From Breviolum minutum Mf 1.05b.01 (Eukaryota; Sar; Dinophyceae; Suessiales; Symbiodiniaceae): a DNA stretch of 64,000 nucleotides. The DNA lies in assembly GCA_000507305.1 (NCBI GenBank), contig DF239417.1, positions 118,709-182,708 of the forward strand, given 5' to 3'. Below the pieces are notes generated by a model that was not told where the DNA came from, ran no database searches, and saw only the letters and a program-made list of their open reading frames with translations. Both the position numbers and the translations under genes were made by a program. Of this stretch, positions 47,678 to 60,470 are shown in pieces (within the stretch, counting starts at the first letter, position 1; each line of letters starts with the position of its first letter).

Positions 47678-49594
47678 CTCCATGGCAAAACTCATGAAGG
47701 CAAACACCTTGCCATGTTGCCATCACAAGCCATGACTACAATTAAGCGCAGGGTCCTAGAGTCCTAGACAGAAGCTGAAACCAAAACCTCATCAATCACA
47801 TCACCTTCCAAGCACCCAAGTGATATCTTTGTGAAAGACAAAGATAACTTACAACTTAGAACCCTTCAAACACACTGAATGCAGGACCTCTTGTGCTGTC
47901 TTAAGCCTTGACGCCAGGATCGTGGCAGCAAAAATGGCAGCATTGAGGGCAGAAGGCCCTCCAGGCCTGCAACAAAGGCATCGAGGTATCACTGATGAAA
48001 TGAATTCTCGATGCATCAATGATTATCTGTATGGATGTTTGGGGCATATTCAAACCGTGAAGGTGCAGCATGAACGTGCCAGGACGGCAGGGAGCACACA
48101 GCTTCCGCGTCAGCCTTAAGCATTCAGTTCCATGTTTTCAAGCGTTGCTCTGATGGTGTGTCTCTTAGGCTCAGTCCTTGTAACGATACGAAGCAACATG
48201 TAGCACCAACAGGCTGCTTGCAATGAGGGTGATCGTGTCATCGCCTTAATGAATGCTCAATCTTGGAAGGATGGAGGTAGGTCTACAGGGAGCTTTCTGT
48301 TGTAGGAAGTCTTGTCTTGCCACCCAGCTCACTTGGCACACATTGGCGCACCCTTTCCTGGTTGTTACATACCAATACAACTCAAACAGATCCTTTGCTG
48401 AACACCCATTTGCGAAGGTAGACAAACGACTCAGAAGTCTGGCTGCAAACCTGATAAAACTTAGGTTGCCACTCCAGCTTCTCGTCAAAGTCTGTAACAA
48501 GGGTGCCAGCACCTTGACGCTACTTGACACACACGTTTCGCGCAGATCTCTTCCAAGAGCTGCTTGCACTTCCCCAAACTACATGGCAAATTCATGCCAA
48601 ATTGATGCCTGAGTTTCAAACCCACAGTGGGAAAATGATTTTGAATGTCTGCATCACATCCTTCAGGGCATCCTTCAAAAAGAGTCGCTTGCAAAAGCAT
48701 GCAAAAGTGGCCACGTTCGCCACAACTTATGAAGCTTGGTCCTCCATGTGTTTCTCTTTCTTCCGCCCTAGCAGTAGGCAGCAGAAGAGCACCACATCCA
48801 GGGCCAAAAGGCATGGAAGATCCCAAATCAGTTGCTGCACCCTCCACCAAACCTGAATCAGAAAGGCAGCTAAACAGATTATTCAGAGAATTAGTGGATT
48901 AGTGTTGGAGTGTCATTGTTTTGCGTGTCATTCTCAATCGAACCATTCTCCTCAAAACTGAATCGCAAGACTTTGATTCGTATTTCAATCTGGTTCGTTG
49001 AATTTGCACTCTTGCCATATTGTATAATACGTTCCGTTGTTTATGTCTAGATGTGATATTATAGATCTGAGATTCACAATATATGCAGGCTTATGTCACA
49101 ACTGTTGTGTAAAGCGGTATGCACAATAACTGTATGTTGTAGAGATCATGTAGATAACATACGATTGCATACGCACACATACGAAAACCAAACGAATTTG
49201 AACCCTCATACCTGTAGTCTCTCTAGGGGATATGTCCAACTATGGCCACTGAGTCACCTTTGGCCAATTCATGGAAACGTATCAGTCGTGATGCTGTCTC
49301 ACACAGGCATGGCACGTTGGCACACTGGCACACTCTGACTTGGGAAGCTAAGTCTCTTGCATTGACGAAAATGACGACAAGACTAAGCTGCCGAATAATT
49401 GGCAACGTGCCAAAGCACAATGCTCTCAACCTCATGGTTCAAAGAAATTGTTTCAGCTGCACTCAAACTCCAATGCAAAAGCAGCAAAGTATGATTCAGG
49501 GCCAGGCTCATATCTTTGGACGTTTGCATTCAGGACGAGTGAGTCAAGAAAGGATGCGTCAACGTAGTTGTCCTTGTAGGGCTGCTTCAGGTAC
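47678..49594 (-). CDS. PIGC: PIG-C/GPI2, GPI-GlcNAc transferase subunit
   Basis: PIG-C is a multi-pass ER membrane subunit of the enzyme that adds GlcNAc to phosphatidylinositol, the first step of GPI-anchor synthesis. Minus-strand exons: 49594-49508 (YLKQPYKDNYVDASFLDSL), 49430-49361 (LPIIRQLSLVVIFVN), 48512-48470 (VLAPLLQTLTRSWS), 48244-48177 (DDTITLIASSLLVLHVASY), 47966-47888 (ALNAAIFAATILASRL) and 47707-47678 (VFAFMSFAME). Their order and content follow the family: KQPxxDNYxDxxFL near the N-terminus, SPILQTLT, DDTI...LH, then SLNAAIFAxxxLASRL. Most donors are GC. Missing are the start, one segment between the second and third exons, a micro-exon before 47966 (phase gap) and the C-terminal membrane spans. 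A plus-strand open frame at 47922-48119 is an antisense shadow. Confidence 0.88.
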
Positions 49595-51625
49595 CTGGCT
49601 GCAGCTTTTATGTGAATTGTGGAATTTAGTGCCATTGCTTTGCATGTTCACTTGCACTATGGAGTGTGAATATGGGTAAACAAGAAATCTGAAACAAAAT
49701 GGAACAGATTTAAATATGATACAAATACGATAACACGTACAGTTCTCTGCTATGAGACAAATCAGTCCATCTCGCATCTGCAAATTGCCAGCTACACAAC
49801 ACCTTCTTCCATGGAGTTGAGGCCATGAGCACCGTAAAAATTGTTCATGCCAGATATACACCAGTACCAGCTCATGACTTACAAATGCAGATTCCTGAAG
49901 CAAGGATCAAGTCATGCTTTGCAGAAACTATGAGGTCTGATGACAATCTCTTGCTAAGTCTGAGAAGAATTTCTCCAATCATCAAAAGCCATGATATGGC
50001 ATGGCAGTCTAGCAACAGATTTCGAAACGACGTGATTCATTCTGTTTGAGCCGCTTCCAGTCAGTTTGCAATCCTCTCAAAGTTTGTCTACCTTCGTATC
50101 TAGAGGCATCTACAACAGTCTATTTGGCAAAGTATCTATTCAACTCTTCCTGTATTATTCCACAAAACTGCTGGACACTGGACCCAGCAACTTGTCTACA
50201 TCGTCAACAGTCCAGTCCAATGGAGTCCACGTAGCAACTGTCAATTCATCTTTTCGGCTTACACTTTCCATGTCAGACCGGCGATGGTGCGCCAAGATCA
50301 GACTGACCCACAGCGTTTGGTAAGACGACTTCGTCTCCAGAGATTTCTCCAATTCATTTCTTGATTGGGATCTGCAGGCCCACCACAAAGTTTGAAGCTG
50401 GAAGGGTCAGCTCCTTCAAATACCTGAAGCAAACTTGAAACCTTTCAACGTTTCAAGCAGCCAAATCACTAACTGCTATTCACGTGTTGAATATAAGTTT
50501 GGCTCTTACTGTCAAGATTTCGAATGGATACATCATGATACATCGTTGTTTGCCTATCTATCCGTCAGTATTGAACTAGATTTAAAACAATTGATACTCA
50601 TGCTTGGGCCAATGATGGCCAATAGCCTAGGGTGGTGATCAGGAGGAGCTAGAGGCTCACAACAACCGCAAAGGCTGTGGCGGACATGCTTTCTAGGCCA
50701 AGCGGAGCAACTACGTGTCACATATGTAGCCCAGAAAGTGCGCAAATCAACCGCGGTTGGTCTTGGGAGCTTGGGTTGCCTATGCTTTACTCAACATAAG
50801 TGCTTGACGTTTCTTCCTCAGTCTCCGGCTTTTCGGTGGGTGGGACTATGTAGATGTAATAGCTGGGAGTTTGCACGAGTCCTGTCCGACAAGAGCTGTT
50901 ACCCACTGTTGTTCTTGTCACTTCCGAACTCTCATCGCAAGCATGTGTCCTACTCGTTGTTTCTCCACAAAATAATCACAAAGCGCGTCATACCTTTCAC
51001 AAACAACGCGATGAGACTGAGACTGCTGCAAATTTGCAAAAAAAAAAGCCACAAGTTAACCGAGGTCCCAACGCTGCACAGTCCCGCCTCCAGTGAGTGA
51101 GACTACCATCTTAAGCTCACTTCTTGCTGACCAGAATTTACTTGAAAGAACGACATGACTAACAACCAATTTGCCACCTGTCTGCTGCGGAGAAGTGCCA
51201 TACCGTTGCCAAAGGACCAGCTCTTTCCATGTGAGCTCGACAATGGTCAATCTGCAAAGATAGGGAAAGATAAAGGAGGCATGGGTGTGTTTCAAAACGA
51301 GGGCATTATTTTCCAACCACTCGGTCCTATGCTCTTTCTCCTTTGCTATTTAGGAGGCCCTAGTTCTAAGACATTCCTGGCCTATTACATAACCATACTG
51401 GAGTATTCGCCATGATTGCCACAGGACAAGGAAAGTCAAAGAGCAGTGCGACGGTGTGAAGTTGCAATAACATCTCAGAGCAATATCGTGATTCATTCCG
51501 CAATGCTGATACACCCCCGAACACTAACATGGAAAGTAAAAGTGATGGTTTCCAATACCTTTTCTAATCTTTTCTAGAGGTCTATTTTCAATTGCAAGGA
51601 GCATCTCTTGCCTTTGTTCGCTGAT
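49595..51625. other. Scattered exon-like pieces, no gene assigned
   Basis: Minus-strand pieces with protein-like composition occur at about 51253-51200 (DHCRAHMERAGPLAT) and 50290-50175 (WTPLDWTVDDVDKLLG). A plus-strand piece occurs at about 49890-49995 (IPEARIKSCFAETM). The minus pieces may continue the unidentified gene to the right. The first PIG-C exon also lies somewhere here. Confidence 0.35.
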
Positions 51626-52083
51626 CAATCTGCAGCTTGTTCGTCAGAGACTCCGGCGATTCCTTGCCTCATTTTCCAAACATTCTCAACACAAAGTTCA
51701 ACGGCCTTTTGGGGGAAGCAGGTGGTTCCAATCCAGTTGAAACAGAAACAGACATTCCAGTTAACTTGGATCAACTTGGATCATCTCCCCGTGAAAATCA
51801 CCTCGAATCTTTGAGACCTACATTTAGCCGCGGAACCTTTGACGAAGTTGGCCACAATGTTGCAGCAAAACTCTCCCATCTTGTAGAGCTTCACTTTGGA
51901 CTCACCAAGGTTTGCCAATGGAAGAAATTTATATTGGATTCAGTTGATTCAAGATGATTCAATGTGCATCATTGCTTGCAGATTGAAATCACCACAACTG
52001 CTGCTGTGCCTTGGAACCTCCAGCTGGCCTCGAGATATGCCACTGCTTCACTTCAGTATGCTGAACTACTTGAACTTCGGCAT
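51626..52083 (-). CDS. Unidentified gene, three exon-like segments
   Basis: I do not recognise the family. Minus-strand segments are: about 52083-51995, reading AEVQVVQHTEVKQWHISRP; 51900-51837, reading KVKLYKMGEFCCNIVANFVK, with an AG before and a GT donor after; and 51705-51626, reading AVELCVENVWKMRQGIAG followed by an in-frame stop. Phases between the second and third segments do not fit exactly, so an exon is missing or a border is off by a few bases. The opposite strand is also open across 51637-51957 and looks superficially coding. I prefer the minus strand because of splice borders and agreement with all neighbours. Confidence 0.4.
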
Positions 52084-52099
52084 CTGTTGAGTTCTTAGT

Positions 52100-53978
52100 A
52101 TATTCGCATGTATTTCTTTATGTAGTCCTGATACATAAATACTGATTCACAGGTACTCAAATTCGCTGGCGCTGAATCTGTGGGGCCTACGCCTGGAGAG
52201 CAAAAATCAGAAAGAACTGCTTTTTATATGCAGTTCACTTTTTGGTTTGCAAATGCTTATAAACTGATACCAGTATAAACTGAAAGCCACAAGTTGTCTT
52301 CCATGACATTCAACCCTAAGGCCCTGAGGATAAGTCCTTTGGAATATCATAAAGTATGCAATGAGATCGGACATGAGCGCTGGGTGTGCGAAAATTCCGC
52401 GCGATTGCAGCCATTAAAATTGCTGCAGAGTTGCAATCGTGATCAGGCAAATGACAAGTTCGATTGACGTCTCTTATGTGAATGATTGTAATTGTATCTC
52501 CCGTGGACCACGAGGACACTTGTATGATGGACGGAGAAACATCTATACCAGTTCGAGCGCTTTTTTGCACCGTGTAAACAAAAAGGACAGAAAATAGGAT
52601 ACTTGTCTCAGCTCCCTTTTGTCGTATCACTAATTTACACGCATCGCGTGTCTGTCCATCCTTCCATGACTCCATGATCACATGCGCTCATGCACGTGCA
52701 TTAATCCATCCAAACGAACATTCAAAATCATTCAAAAAGGCGGACAAACACCAAACCTCATCACCATGGCATAGCATTGATAGCATCGCATTGCGTCGCA
52801 CTCCGCACAACTCATCACAACTCTATAGTGTTACTTTTACTCCACCTTGGACCTTACCTTACTCGCCCTGCCCAACCCTACACCACATAGGGCACCATAT
52901 TGCATTTCCGTGACATCAAATCAAAGAACATCACACTCATCGACATTCTATTGGTTGCACTTCGCAATTGCATCTGGTACCCATTTACAGAATTTGTTCG
53001 GTATACACCCATTGCCAAAAGTACAAGGTGAAGAGGTTGGCAAAGGAGTCTCTTCTGTTTGGAAGACGTATGGCTGTCAGTGTTGAACAATCAGAAATCA
53101 CAGAATCGTAAGCTCGAGACTCCGTTGCTGGTCTGGCACCTCGAAATCGAATCTCCCCAAGTCATCACTAGGAAACAATGGAAACACTAGGATCGTGGAG
53201 AGGCTGCAATGTTGGAACTCATTGCAAACTCGAGTGTCAACCGTTCAAGTGAAGCAAGGTCCAGGTGAAGTTTCCTTTTGACTATAAGTGATATGTTTCA
53301 CCAGCAGAACCTCACAAACACAGAATGTTCATGATTCATGCACATCATATCCAAATATATCCGCCGGTTTGGCTAAGCTCTTCACTTTCTTTGTCCTTCT
53401 TCCTCCGAGGCTTCTCTGAAGCCTTGATCGACTCAATGTCACTCAATCGTTCTGCCGGGTGACAAAGGACCCAGCCTCCCGCGCAGGACTTGAACCCGAG
53501 TCTTGCCTTCCTCGGCCTTTTTTGGTGCGCCTAGGATTCAAACAAAAGCCTCAAATCCGAGGAAAACTTAAATCATGGAACCCATGAAATTTGGATCTGT
53601 TGGGAACCCTTAAGGTCAGGGCTCAACTAGGCGTGCACCGGGGACTGCCTGAAGTTTGAGGTTTATTGAACAAGAGTTCGAAGGAATCCTTTCTCCACCA
53701 GCCACTTGCCAGGACAACACATGAGGGCTGATTGATCCTATTTGGAGGATTTGATTGGGTGTACTTTAACCATGATATACCATGATGATATACTGATATA
53801 CATTATCGGTGTCCATGTGTTGTGGACGTGCACACAGCACCTCTGCATTTCTCCAATGATCACCATCCTGGCAAGTCCAAAGGCTTGCGGTTCGGTCGTT
53901 GTTCAATGAAAACATGGAGGCTCCACCCGCGGAGGACCTGAATTTCAGGGGCGTTTTTGCGTTTCCAAATCAGGACTC
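52100..53978. other. No gene recognised
   Basis: A minus-strand open frame at 52681-52316 (about 120 codons) has no family resemblance. A Lys/Arg/Glu-rich minus-strand piece at about 53440-53360 (KASEKPRRKKDKE) looks exon-like but could not be joined to the RNA-binding gene on its right. The stretch 53460-53650 is GC-richer, with no tRNA fold. Confidence 0.4.
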
Positions 53979-56900
53979 CTACTGTACTGCACTTGATCCT
54001 TCATCTGCATCTTGCAGGAAATATGCAGCTCTGGATTCAGAAAAGGCACGCCATGGTCCACCAGGCATGGGTGGCATTCCCCAACCAGGACCACCTACAC
54101 CAGGGGGCCTCACAGTAGGATTTGGATGGATTTGGATACCAGAAGCTTGGCAAATCAACAAGATTGATTGCTTAGAAATGCTGATCAGGTCAAACATAAC
54201 CCGACAAGTCCAGGGTGGCACAGCACAGTGTTGCCCAGCAGATCTGGGCGTTCCAACGGTGCCCACGGTGGGCGCGGACCCCAAGGCCTTTGCAGACACG
54301 ACATGCCACCCATCAGGTCGCGTCACTGCAACGCTGCAATGTTCACTCAGACGGGTGCGGCATACCAGGCATACCAGGCATACCAGGCGGCATACCAGGC
54401 ATACCCCATGGAGGAGGTGGTGCCCACGGAGCTTGACCACCACCCCACATGCCAAAGGCCTCAGAAGCTTGACTTGTTGTTTCTTGGAATCTTGAAATCG
54501 TAACATCATGAGATTATCAAAGGACTTACCATTTGCAATGCTTATGTACGGTTATAATTCATGTGTATAAAATTACGTTCGTATGTATATATATATATAT
54601 GTGACAGTGTCGTAATCTTGAGTTCTTGAGTCTGAAAGCCTTTATATAATTTATATATATATATATTTAAAAAGATTTGAAGAGTATTGAGACATAAGTC
54701 ACAAGCTTCATCTATTTCTAGGAAGCAGGGAGATGAGAGCTGCAACGCGTCCAATCCATTTCCAAAGGCACTTCCTGTGAACCGTGACAGATCACGGCAG
54801 GTTGTACTAGGAATTTCTATATTCCTGTATTATAGACCAAAAGGAATGTGCCATCTGGGCTGGGGTCAAACTGAAGCTCCCTGCTCAATGAGTCAGCTGT
54901 GATCTTTTCAATCTATGTGCCCAGCATCCGGTGGTGCAGCCTGTGTATCTACATCGTCAACAAAGTCAATGTTCAAATACCTGCAATTGAGCCAGCGACT
55001 GATGCAAAAAACCCTGCCAGTCATTGGGGCGCTTCAAATTTTCCAATTCATAGGACCATAGGACATCTAAAAAAAAATCATAAGAAATCAGCTTGTCCAG
55101 GTTTTTGTCCATCAAGACTGGACCTTCAGAATGCCACTGTCGTATTTTGGTCCTTTTGAATCCAAGGGACTGGTTCTTCTGAACTTGAAGCCCGTAAAGG
55201 CTATTTCTAGCACCAACAGAGCCAGCTACCTCCATTGCAGTATCCCATGCAGCAAAAACGGTGATGAAATCAATGATTCAAACATATTCAAATCATCTTT
55301 CGAAGCTCTTCAAAAACATCCAAACAATCAAGAACTGTCAAGAACTCCTCTATTTCTCGCCTCTGCAAAAGTGGCAAAGGCACAGGTGCGAGCAGGCAAA
55401 TACCGCAAGCCATGCAGAACTTTGCCGAACCTTTCATCTACATAATAACAGACTCAGGCTGCAGAGTCTGCATTTTGCCAAGCACTTTGACCAAACATTA
55501 CTGCAGATCTGATACTTCCAGGTCCGCGTTGAAGGCTTGCTTCTCACATTACTCGGCCCCCCAACGTCGCAAGAAGACTTTCCAGCGATTTGCGCGGGAC
55601 GTAGTCATCTACGTTGCCCAACCACAAAGTTGGGGTGGCCTAGCGTGTCTGCAACTGCCATGATTTGCAATCATGTGCATGTGCAATCCCATCCTTCCGT
55701 GGTGGAGCAAAGGCGACTGTCAAGTTCTTGTGGTGCCTGAGTTCGTGTGGAAAGCTCAATCATATTCAAGTCTTGCACCAAAGTGTTTAGTTGAGCAGAA
55801 TGTCAGAATGTGGTACAATAGTTTTAAAAAATGTACAATGTGCAACAATTTATGCTTCAATCTTCGAAAAGCAAACGACTCTTCCTGCAAATCGCTTCAA
55901 CTCTCAGCGTCAAGCTGTTCGCACAATCTATGCATTGCTGCAGCTGCTGTGGCGCTGCGCAAGGTGACATGCGCCACCGGCTTTCCGAAGCAAGTGAGCA
56001 TTTCGACCTGACAAACAAACACAGCAAGGGTCTTCCCCAAGGCACCAGCATAGGGGGATCTGATCATATCTATACCAAACATGTCATTGACAATCTGGAT
56101 AGTGACACCATATGATACCATATGACACCCATGATTCTTTGAGAGGCTAAGTCAGCAGATTGAACATGGGCAATTCAAGATCATTCAACGGCATCTGCTC
56201 TCTGCAACCAGGCCAAGCGTGCCTGCACAATGTCTTTCTGCACTGGCTGCATCAGCCGCCAAATGTTTTCACCTGCATGTCTCTGCTTTTTTTCAATTCG
56301 AGTTTCAACTGGTACCTCTCAGTTCTTGTTTTTCACAGGGGTCCCATGGGGTCCCTATACATTCACAGGTCATCACACATGTTTAAGTTCTATCTTTGCA
56401 TATGTTCGCGTTCTCGCAGTAGAAGTGGAAGCAATTCCAACCTGAGGTCTGTCCTTTATTCATTTTAAAACGGCTTGTCGCAATGAGATATCCAGAGAAT
56501 GGATAATGTGAAGAACATGATGACATAGCATTTGCTTCCGCAAAAAAAAATCACACAAAAAAGAACCTTCCGCGGGCTTCCGCGACTGCAGTCCGGCCTG
56601 TTCGCAGCTCCGGTGGCAACTTTCCAAGGACGAGGTAACGGTTGTACCTCCAGATTCAGGCGCCATGCAAATAGTTCCATTCATCTATTGTCCGAAAGAT
56701 TCTGATTTGTCCAAAAATCATGACTTACTTATGCGAAAGGTTGCAAATAAAGCGTGCTAACATATTAAGCCTTAAGTGGTTGAAATTGCTACTTGTACAG
56801 TACATACTGTACTCACCCATGGCTCATGCTTGCATGTTCAAACCCTAGTGGAAACTTCTTTAATTCAACACTACGTCAATTAAGAACCTTGATTGGTCGC

Positions 56901-58418
56901 CATACTGTGTTTTTTCTTTCATTTTCTCCATCTCATGGTCGATCCAAAGCATAGGGCTTGGACATACCGCGTCTCGGCATCTTCATGAAGTCTTCTAGCT
57001 GCTCTTCAAAGCTTAGTCCTGTGCCCGAGCCGTTGCGCAACGTGACTGTCCTCTTTACTTTCTGGAACAAACCTTACAAATGGAAACAAACAAACCTTAC
57101 AAATGGAAACAAAAAAATAAGACACGTTTCAATTTTCAATCTAAATATAACAGTACTAAGCATGTACAACTGTGGAGGTTTCAGCCTTTCGCGGTCACAA
57201 GCTCCCTTTTGGCCAAGCTGCTGTCAGACCATCTGGAGATAGGCTTTGATGGAGCTGCCAACTTGACCTTCCGTGATCAGGGCGGGTATGGGCCATGGGG
57301 GATTGGGGGGATTGTTACAAATCCAAATGAAAAAAAAACAAATCTCACCAGCTCAAAGACACTAGAAAACAATCCAGCAGTGTGCTTCAAAAATTTCATC
57401 TCAAGAAATTCTGAGTGCTTCTCCGCTTCAGGTTGGCCACGCGCCTTTTTGGCAGGTGGTGCATCAGCCTGACAAAGATGTGAAAATTAAACCACCTTGA
57501 AACATCATCAATCCCTCATCGCAAGAACGCATCAAATGATACCAAATCATCTAAGGATTTATGACGACGAGCCGGACATATTCTGCCTCATCTTCGGCCT
57601 TCTTTTTTGCGACCATTCCCTGCCAGGGTTTCGTTTCATTACACGCCGCTCTTGCACACAGTATGCAGCAGCCAACTTGGAACGGACCTCTTCATCTTTT
57701 GCTTTTGCAACTGGAGCCTGCAGAGTTGAAGTGCATCAAAGTCCCACAAAGTCAGTGATTTTACAAAACTGTGAAGCACACCTCATCTTCAGCCTTTGCT
57801 TTGGCTGCTTGTGGCTCGTCCTTTGCCAAATTAGCAAAAAAAAGGCCAAGTAAAGCAGTACATGTTGCCATGTTGCTTTTCCTTTTTTGATCCTTTTTCA
57901 ATGGGTCTCTCCTCTACTTTCTCAGGCTGGAAAGCCCTCATTCCTCGACCTGCATATCGAGTGACATGTGGAAAGCCATGGGTTTTCGATTGGTTTTCAT
58001 GCACCCTTGACCCAGTGAAGTCTCCAATGTCTCTGAGCAAATCTCCCTGCCTTTGATGTTGCCTCCGGTGCTAGCGCCAGCCCTAGCGTCGAATGAGAAG
58101 TTAATGACCCCCCCCCCAAACCTATCTCCCAAAACTAGCCAGAAGCGGGTGAGGAATATACTAGTTACAAGACTATACGTATCACACATTTTCCGAAACA
58201 TGCAAATTGCCGATTTCATCCAATTTGTATATTCCAACACCTTTGCAGCTTGCTGAGACTACGGCCCATCTTCATCTTGTCCCTCTTGTGCTTGAGCCTC
58301 AATGGAATAGCGTCCGCAACAGCTGCTAATATCTAATATCTGCCACTCAAATTGACGTTCAACACGGGGCCCTGGCTTCTTCTGGCTTGGCTTTTTCATC
58401 AGAGTCAGACTCTGCCAT
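53979..58418 (-). CDS. RNA-binding protein with two RRM-like units and Gly/Pro/Met-rich tail
   Basis: RRM domains bind single-stranded RNA. Minus-strand exons, in order: 58418-58377 (ATG, MAESDSDEKAKPEE), about 58297-58265, about 57926-57882, 57820-57782, 57717-57688, 57619-57587 (MVAKKKAEDE), 57468-57386 (ADAPPAKKARGQPEAE), 57061-56968, about 56647-56570 (RYLVLGKLPPEL, RNP2-like), 56007 to about 55905 (KPVAHVTLRSATAAAAMHRL, RNP1/helix-2-like), 55639-55558 (TLWLGNVDDYVPRKSLESLL, RNP2-like), 55419-55361 (RTCAFATFAE, RNP1-like, in phase with the former), 54459-54347 (repeated GMPGMP units) and about 54108-53979 (GPGWGMPPMPGGPWR, stop). An acidic/Lys-rich start, RRMs and a GMP-rich end recall splicing factors. 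Several joins in 57.1-56.0 kb and 55.3-54.5 kb are unresolved, so two genes cannot be excluded. Confidence 0.58.
54572..54672. repeat. AT-dinucleotide microsatellites
   Basis: Two (TA)n runs, at about 54585-54600 and 54643-54666, lie in an intron or gap of the RNA-binding gene. Similar short runs occur near 16056-16076 and 44156-44168. Confidence 0.7.
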
Positions 58419-59156
58419 GACATGCAGAATAGCCCTTTGACCAAGAAGGGTGGCTGCAAATGCGACAATCTAGTCGATGGCAAAATAACAACTCAAGCTT
58501 ACAACAATACAAAGAATCGTATCTTGCTTTCACACATGAAGCAACAAAAAATCCTAAGAAGTCATTACTGTAATCACAAGCACTCACAAAGCATCTGCAC
58601 AGTAAGCCCAATGGGCTTAATATCAACTTCTCTTACAAGTCTGGCGGTCTGCCCCCTTTTTCCAAATTAGTGCACTTCACAACCTCAGAAAAGTTCAGTG
58701 AAACATCCAAACATTTTTGGTTGTTCAGATAAGTCGCCTCCTCTCACCGCAGTTTGCGGTAAGTGGGGCTCAAGAAATCCCATGCATTAGGCAATCTCAA
58801 ACGAAGGACAGGAGGTGCATCAGCTGCATTGTTTGCCTGCAAAACTCTCTGAGAACCCGTTTGTTGAAACCTGGGAATTTGAACTGTCACCTGACCTTGG
58901 AAGAATCAAGGATTGATTCCATTGTTGTTTATAACACATTCCTACCGTTGTTAAATTTCCGGTTGGTGTCGCCTCACAGCCTCCACAAAACGCACCGTTG
59001 AAGTCCTAAAAAAAAACGTCGCAATCACAAAATGCCAACGAGAATCAACCGAACCAAACACAATATTCCTTATATTTCTTATCTATCTTTGCAACAGCAC
59101 AATGGCACAATATCTTGGAATTGCATAATCAATTTGTACAAAGAGTATCATCATTC

Positions 59157-60470
59157 CTAACACATGTCAGTTGGAAAAGCCAAGCAAAATCCAATTAAAT
59201 CTTCGACAGGTTTCGTGACTTCCAGGCGCTGCAGGCGTTCTGCATGTGTGGGACCTGGTGCTGGATCTTTCTCCTTGGATTTTTGTGGGGCCGTTTTTCT
59301 CAAGCTTTGCGCAGGCAACGACAAAAGTGTGATTCTGTAAGCTTTAAGGGCATCACGAAGCATAGATAAAGACTGGCATGTGTGAAATGGCCAGGTGACA
59401 TTGCCTGAGTTGTCCATGAAAGCAAGTTCAAATATGTTCAAATGTCTGCAAAGAAAACACTGATCTTTTGGAAGGCACAAGCAGTACTTGCCAATACCCA
59501 TCCAGTATCACCCCTCAGACTTTTGGGTCTTGTCTTGCAGGCAAAGTGGCTTCCCTGCAAGGTGAAATACCTTCCAACGACCTGAGAGGTGACATAGAAA
59601 TCAAAACAAGAAAACGTCATCTTTGAACATAATCCCACATTGAAAGCCATTGAAATCCTGTGGATCATGAGCATCACACTGCACTTGACAACATTTGTTC
59701 GGGAAGAACATGATGGCTTGATAATCTGCATCACCATCAGGGTCCAGAGGATTGAACACCTGCGGTTCGAACAATGCAGACCATTCGTGCTTTGATTGAG
59801 GATGATTGTGCGCCTCCTGTAGTTCATTCTCGCGAATTCGAACGAGAGCACGTTCGGCAGGCAAATCCTGGAACAAATTGATGCAAGTGCAGAAGCACAA
59901 AGATCTCTTTTTCACTTCTTTCCTGCCCAGAGCGCTAGTCATGTACCCTTCTCCTTGTTGTGACGCGAGGATGCAATGTCATAGAAGGCTGCAATTTCAC
60001 TGAGGTCCGAATATGCTCTAGCCTTTCAGCCACGACGTGATTTACAGCGTCTACAGCGTCTACATCTGCCATTTCAGTTATTGCTTTGTACCGAGGATGC
60101 ATTCTTTTATATATCTATTGCTATTTCCTGGACTGTGGTTATAGCATGATTTTAGTTCCATTTCACAGATTTGTGCTGCTTGCCTGAGTCTCCGGATGTT
60201 TTGGAGTATAGCCCTCCAACTGATCAGCATCAGAGGTCTGAGTCGGGAAAGAGAATCAAGCCGAACATGTCCCTGCTATTCTCTGTTTCTATGCGTTTCA
60301 AAATTTTGCAATGTGCTGGTTTCAAGCATATGAGCTCATATCTGTTCAAGTCTGTAGGTTGTACTTTCTTCAGGGTAACTACAGGATTTCGAATGATTTC
60401 GAGTTTCATCACCTTCGGCATCAAGTTCAGTCCGCAATCACGAAGTTCGTTCAACAGTGTGGCAGGGCCT
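59157..60470 (-). CDS. Unidentified gene, at least four exon-like segments
   Basis: I do not recognise the family. Minus-strand pieces with good composition are: about 60470-60230, preceded by a TTCCTAAG acceptor, reading LLNELRDCGLNLMPKVMKLE and LKKVQPTDLNRYELICLKP; 59867 to about 59630, preceded by TTCCAG, reading AERALVRIRENELQEAH and FNPLDPDGDADYQAIMFFP; 59581 to about 59515, reading VVGRYFTLQGSHFACKTRP; and about 59440-59157, reading FMDNSGNVTWPFHTCQSLS and ending in a stop. GT donors are available after 59760. No signal peptide or membrane segment was seen. The last segment has a Lys/Pro-rich linker and could be a stand-alone domain. Confidence 0.42.

Noticed and set aside
47922..48119. 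Plus-strand open frame ending in a stop, first read as a terminal exon
   Set aside because: The minus strand encodes the PIG-C segment ALNAAIFAATILASRL at 47966-47888, which excludes it.
51637..51957. Plus-strand open frame followed by a possible last exon at 51980-52099
   Set aside because: It looked coding with a good TTGCTTGCAG acceptor, but the minus strand of the same segment gives more protein-like pieces (KVKLYKMGEFCCNIVANFVK) with splice borders, and all neighbours are on the minus strand.
52316..52681. 122-codon minus-strand open frame, considered as a retroelement fragment
   Set aside because: No reverse transcriptase, integrase or protease motif could be seen, and there is no target duplication or terminal repeat.
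53450..53530. Minus-strand GGTTCAAGTCC resembling a tRNA T-arm
   Set aside because: The flanking bases do not pair as a T-stem, and no acceptor or anticodon arm can be drawn.
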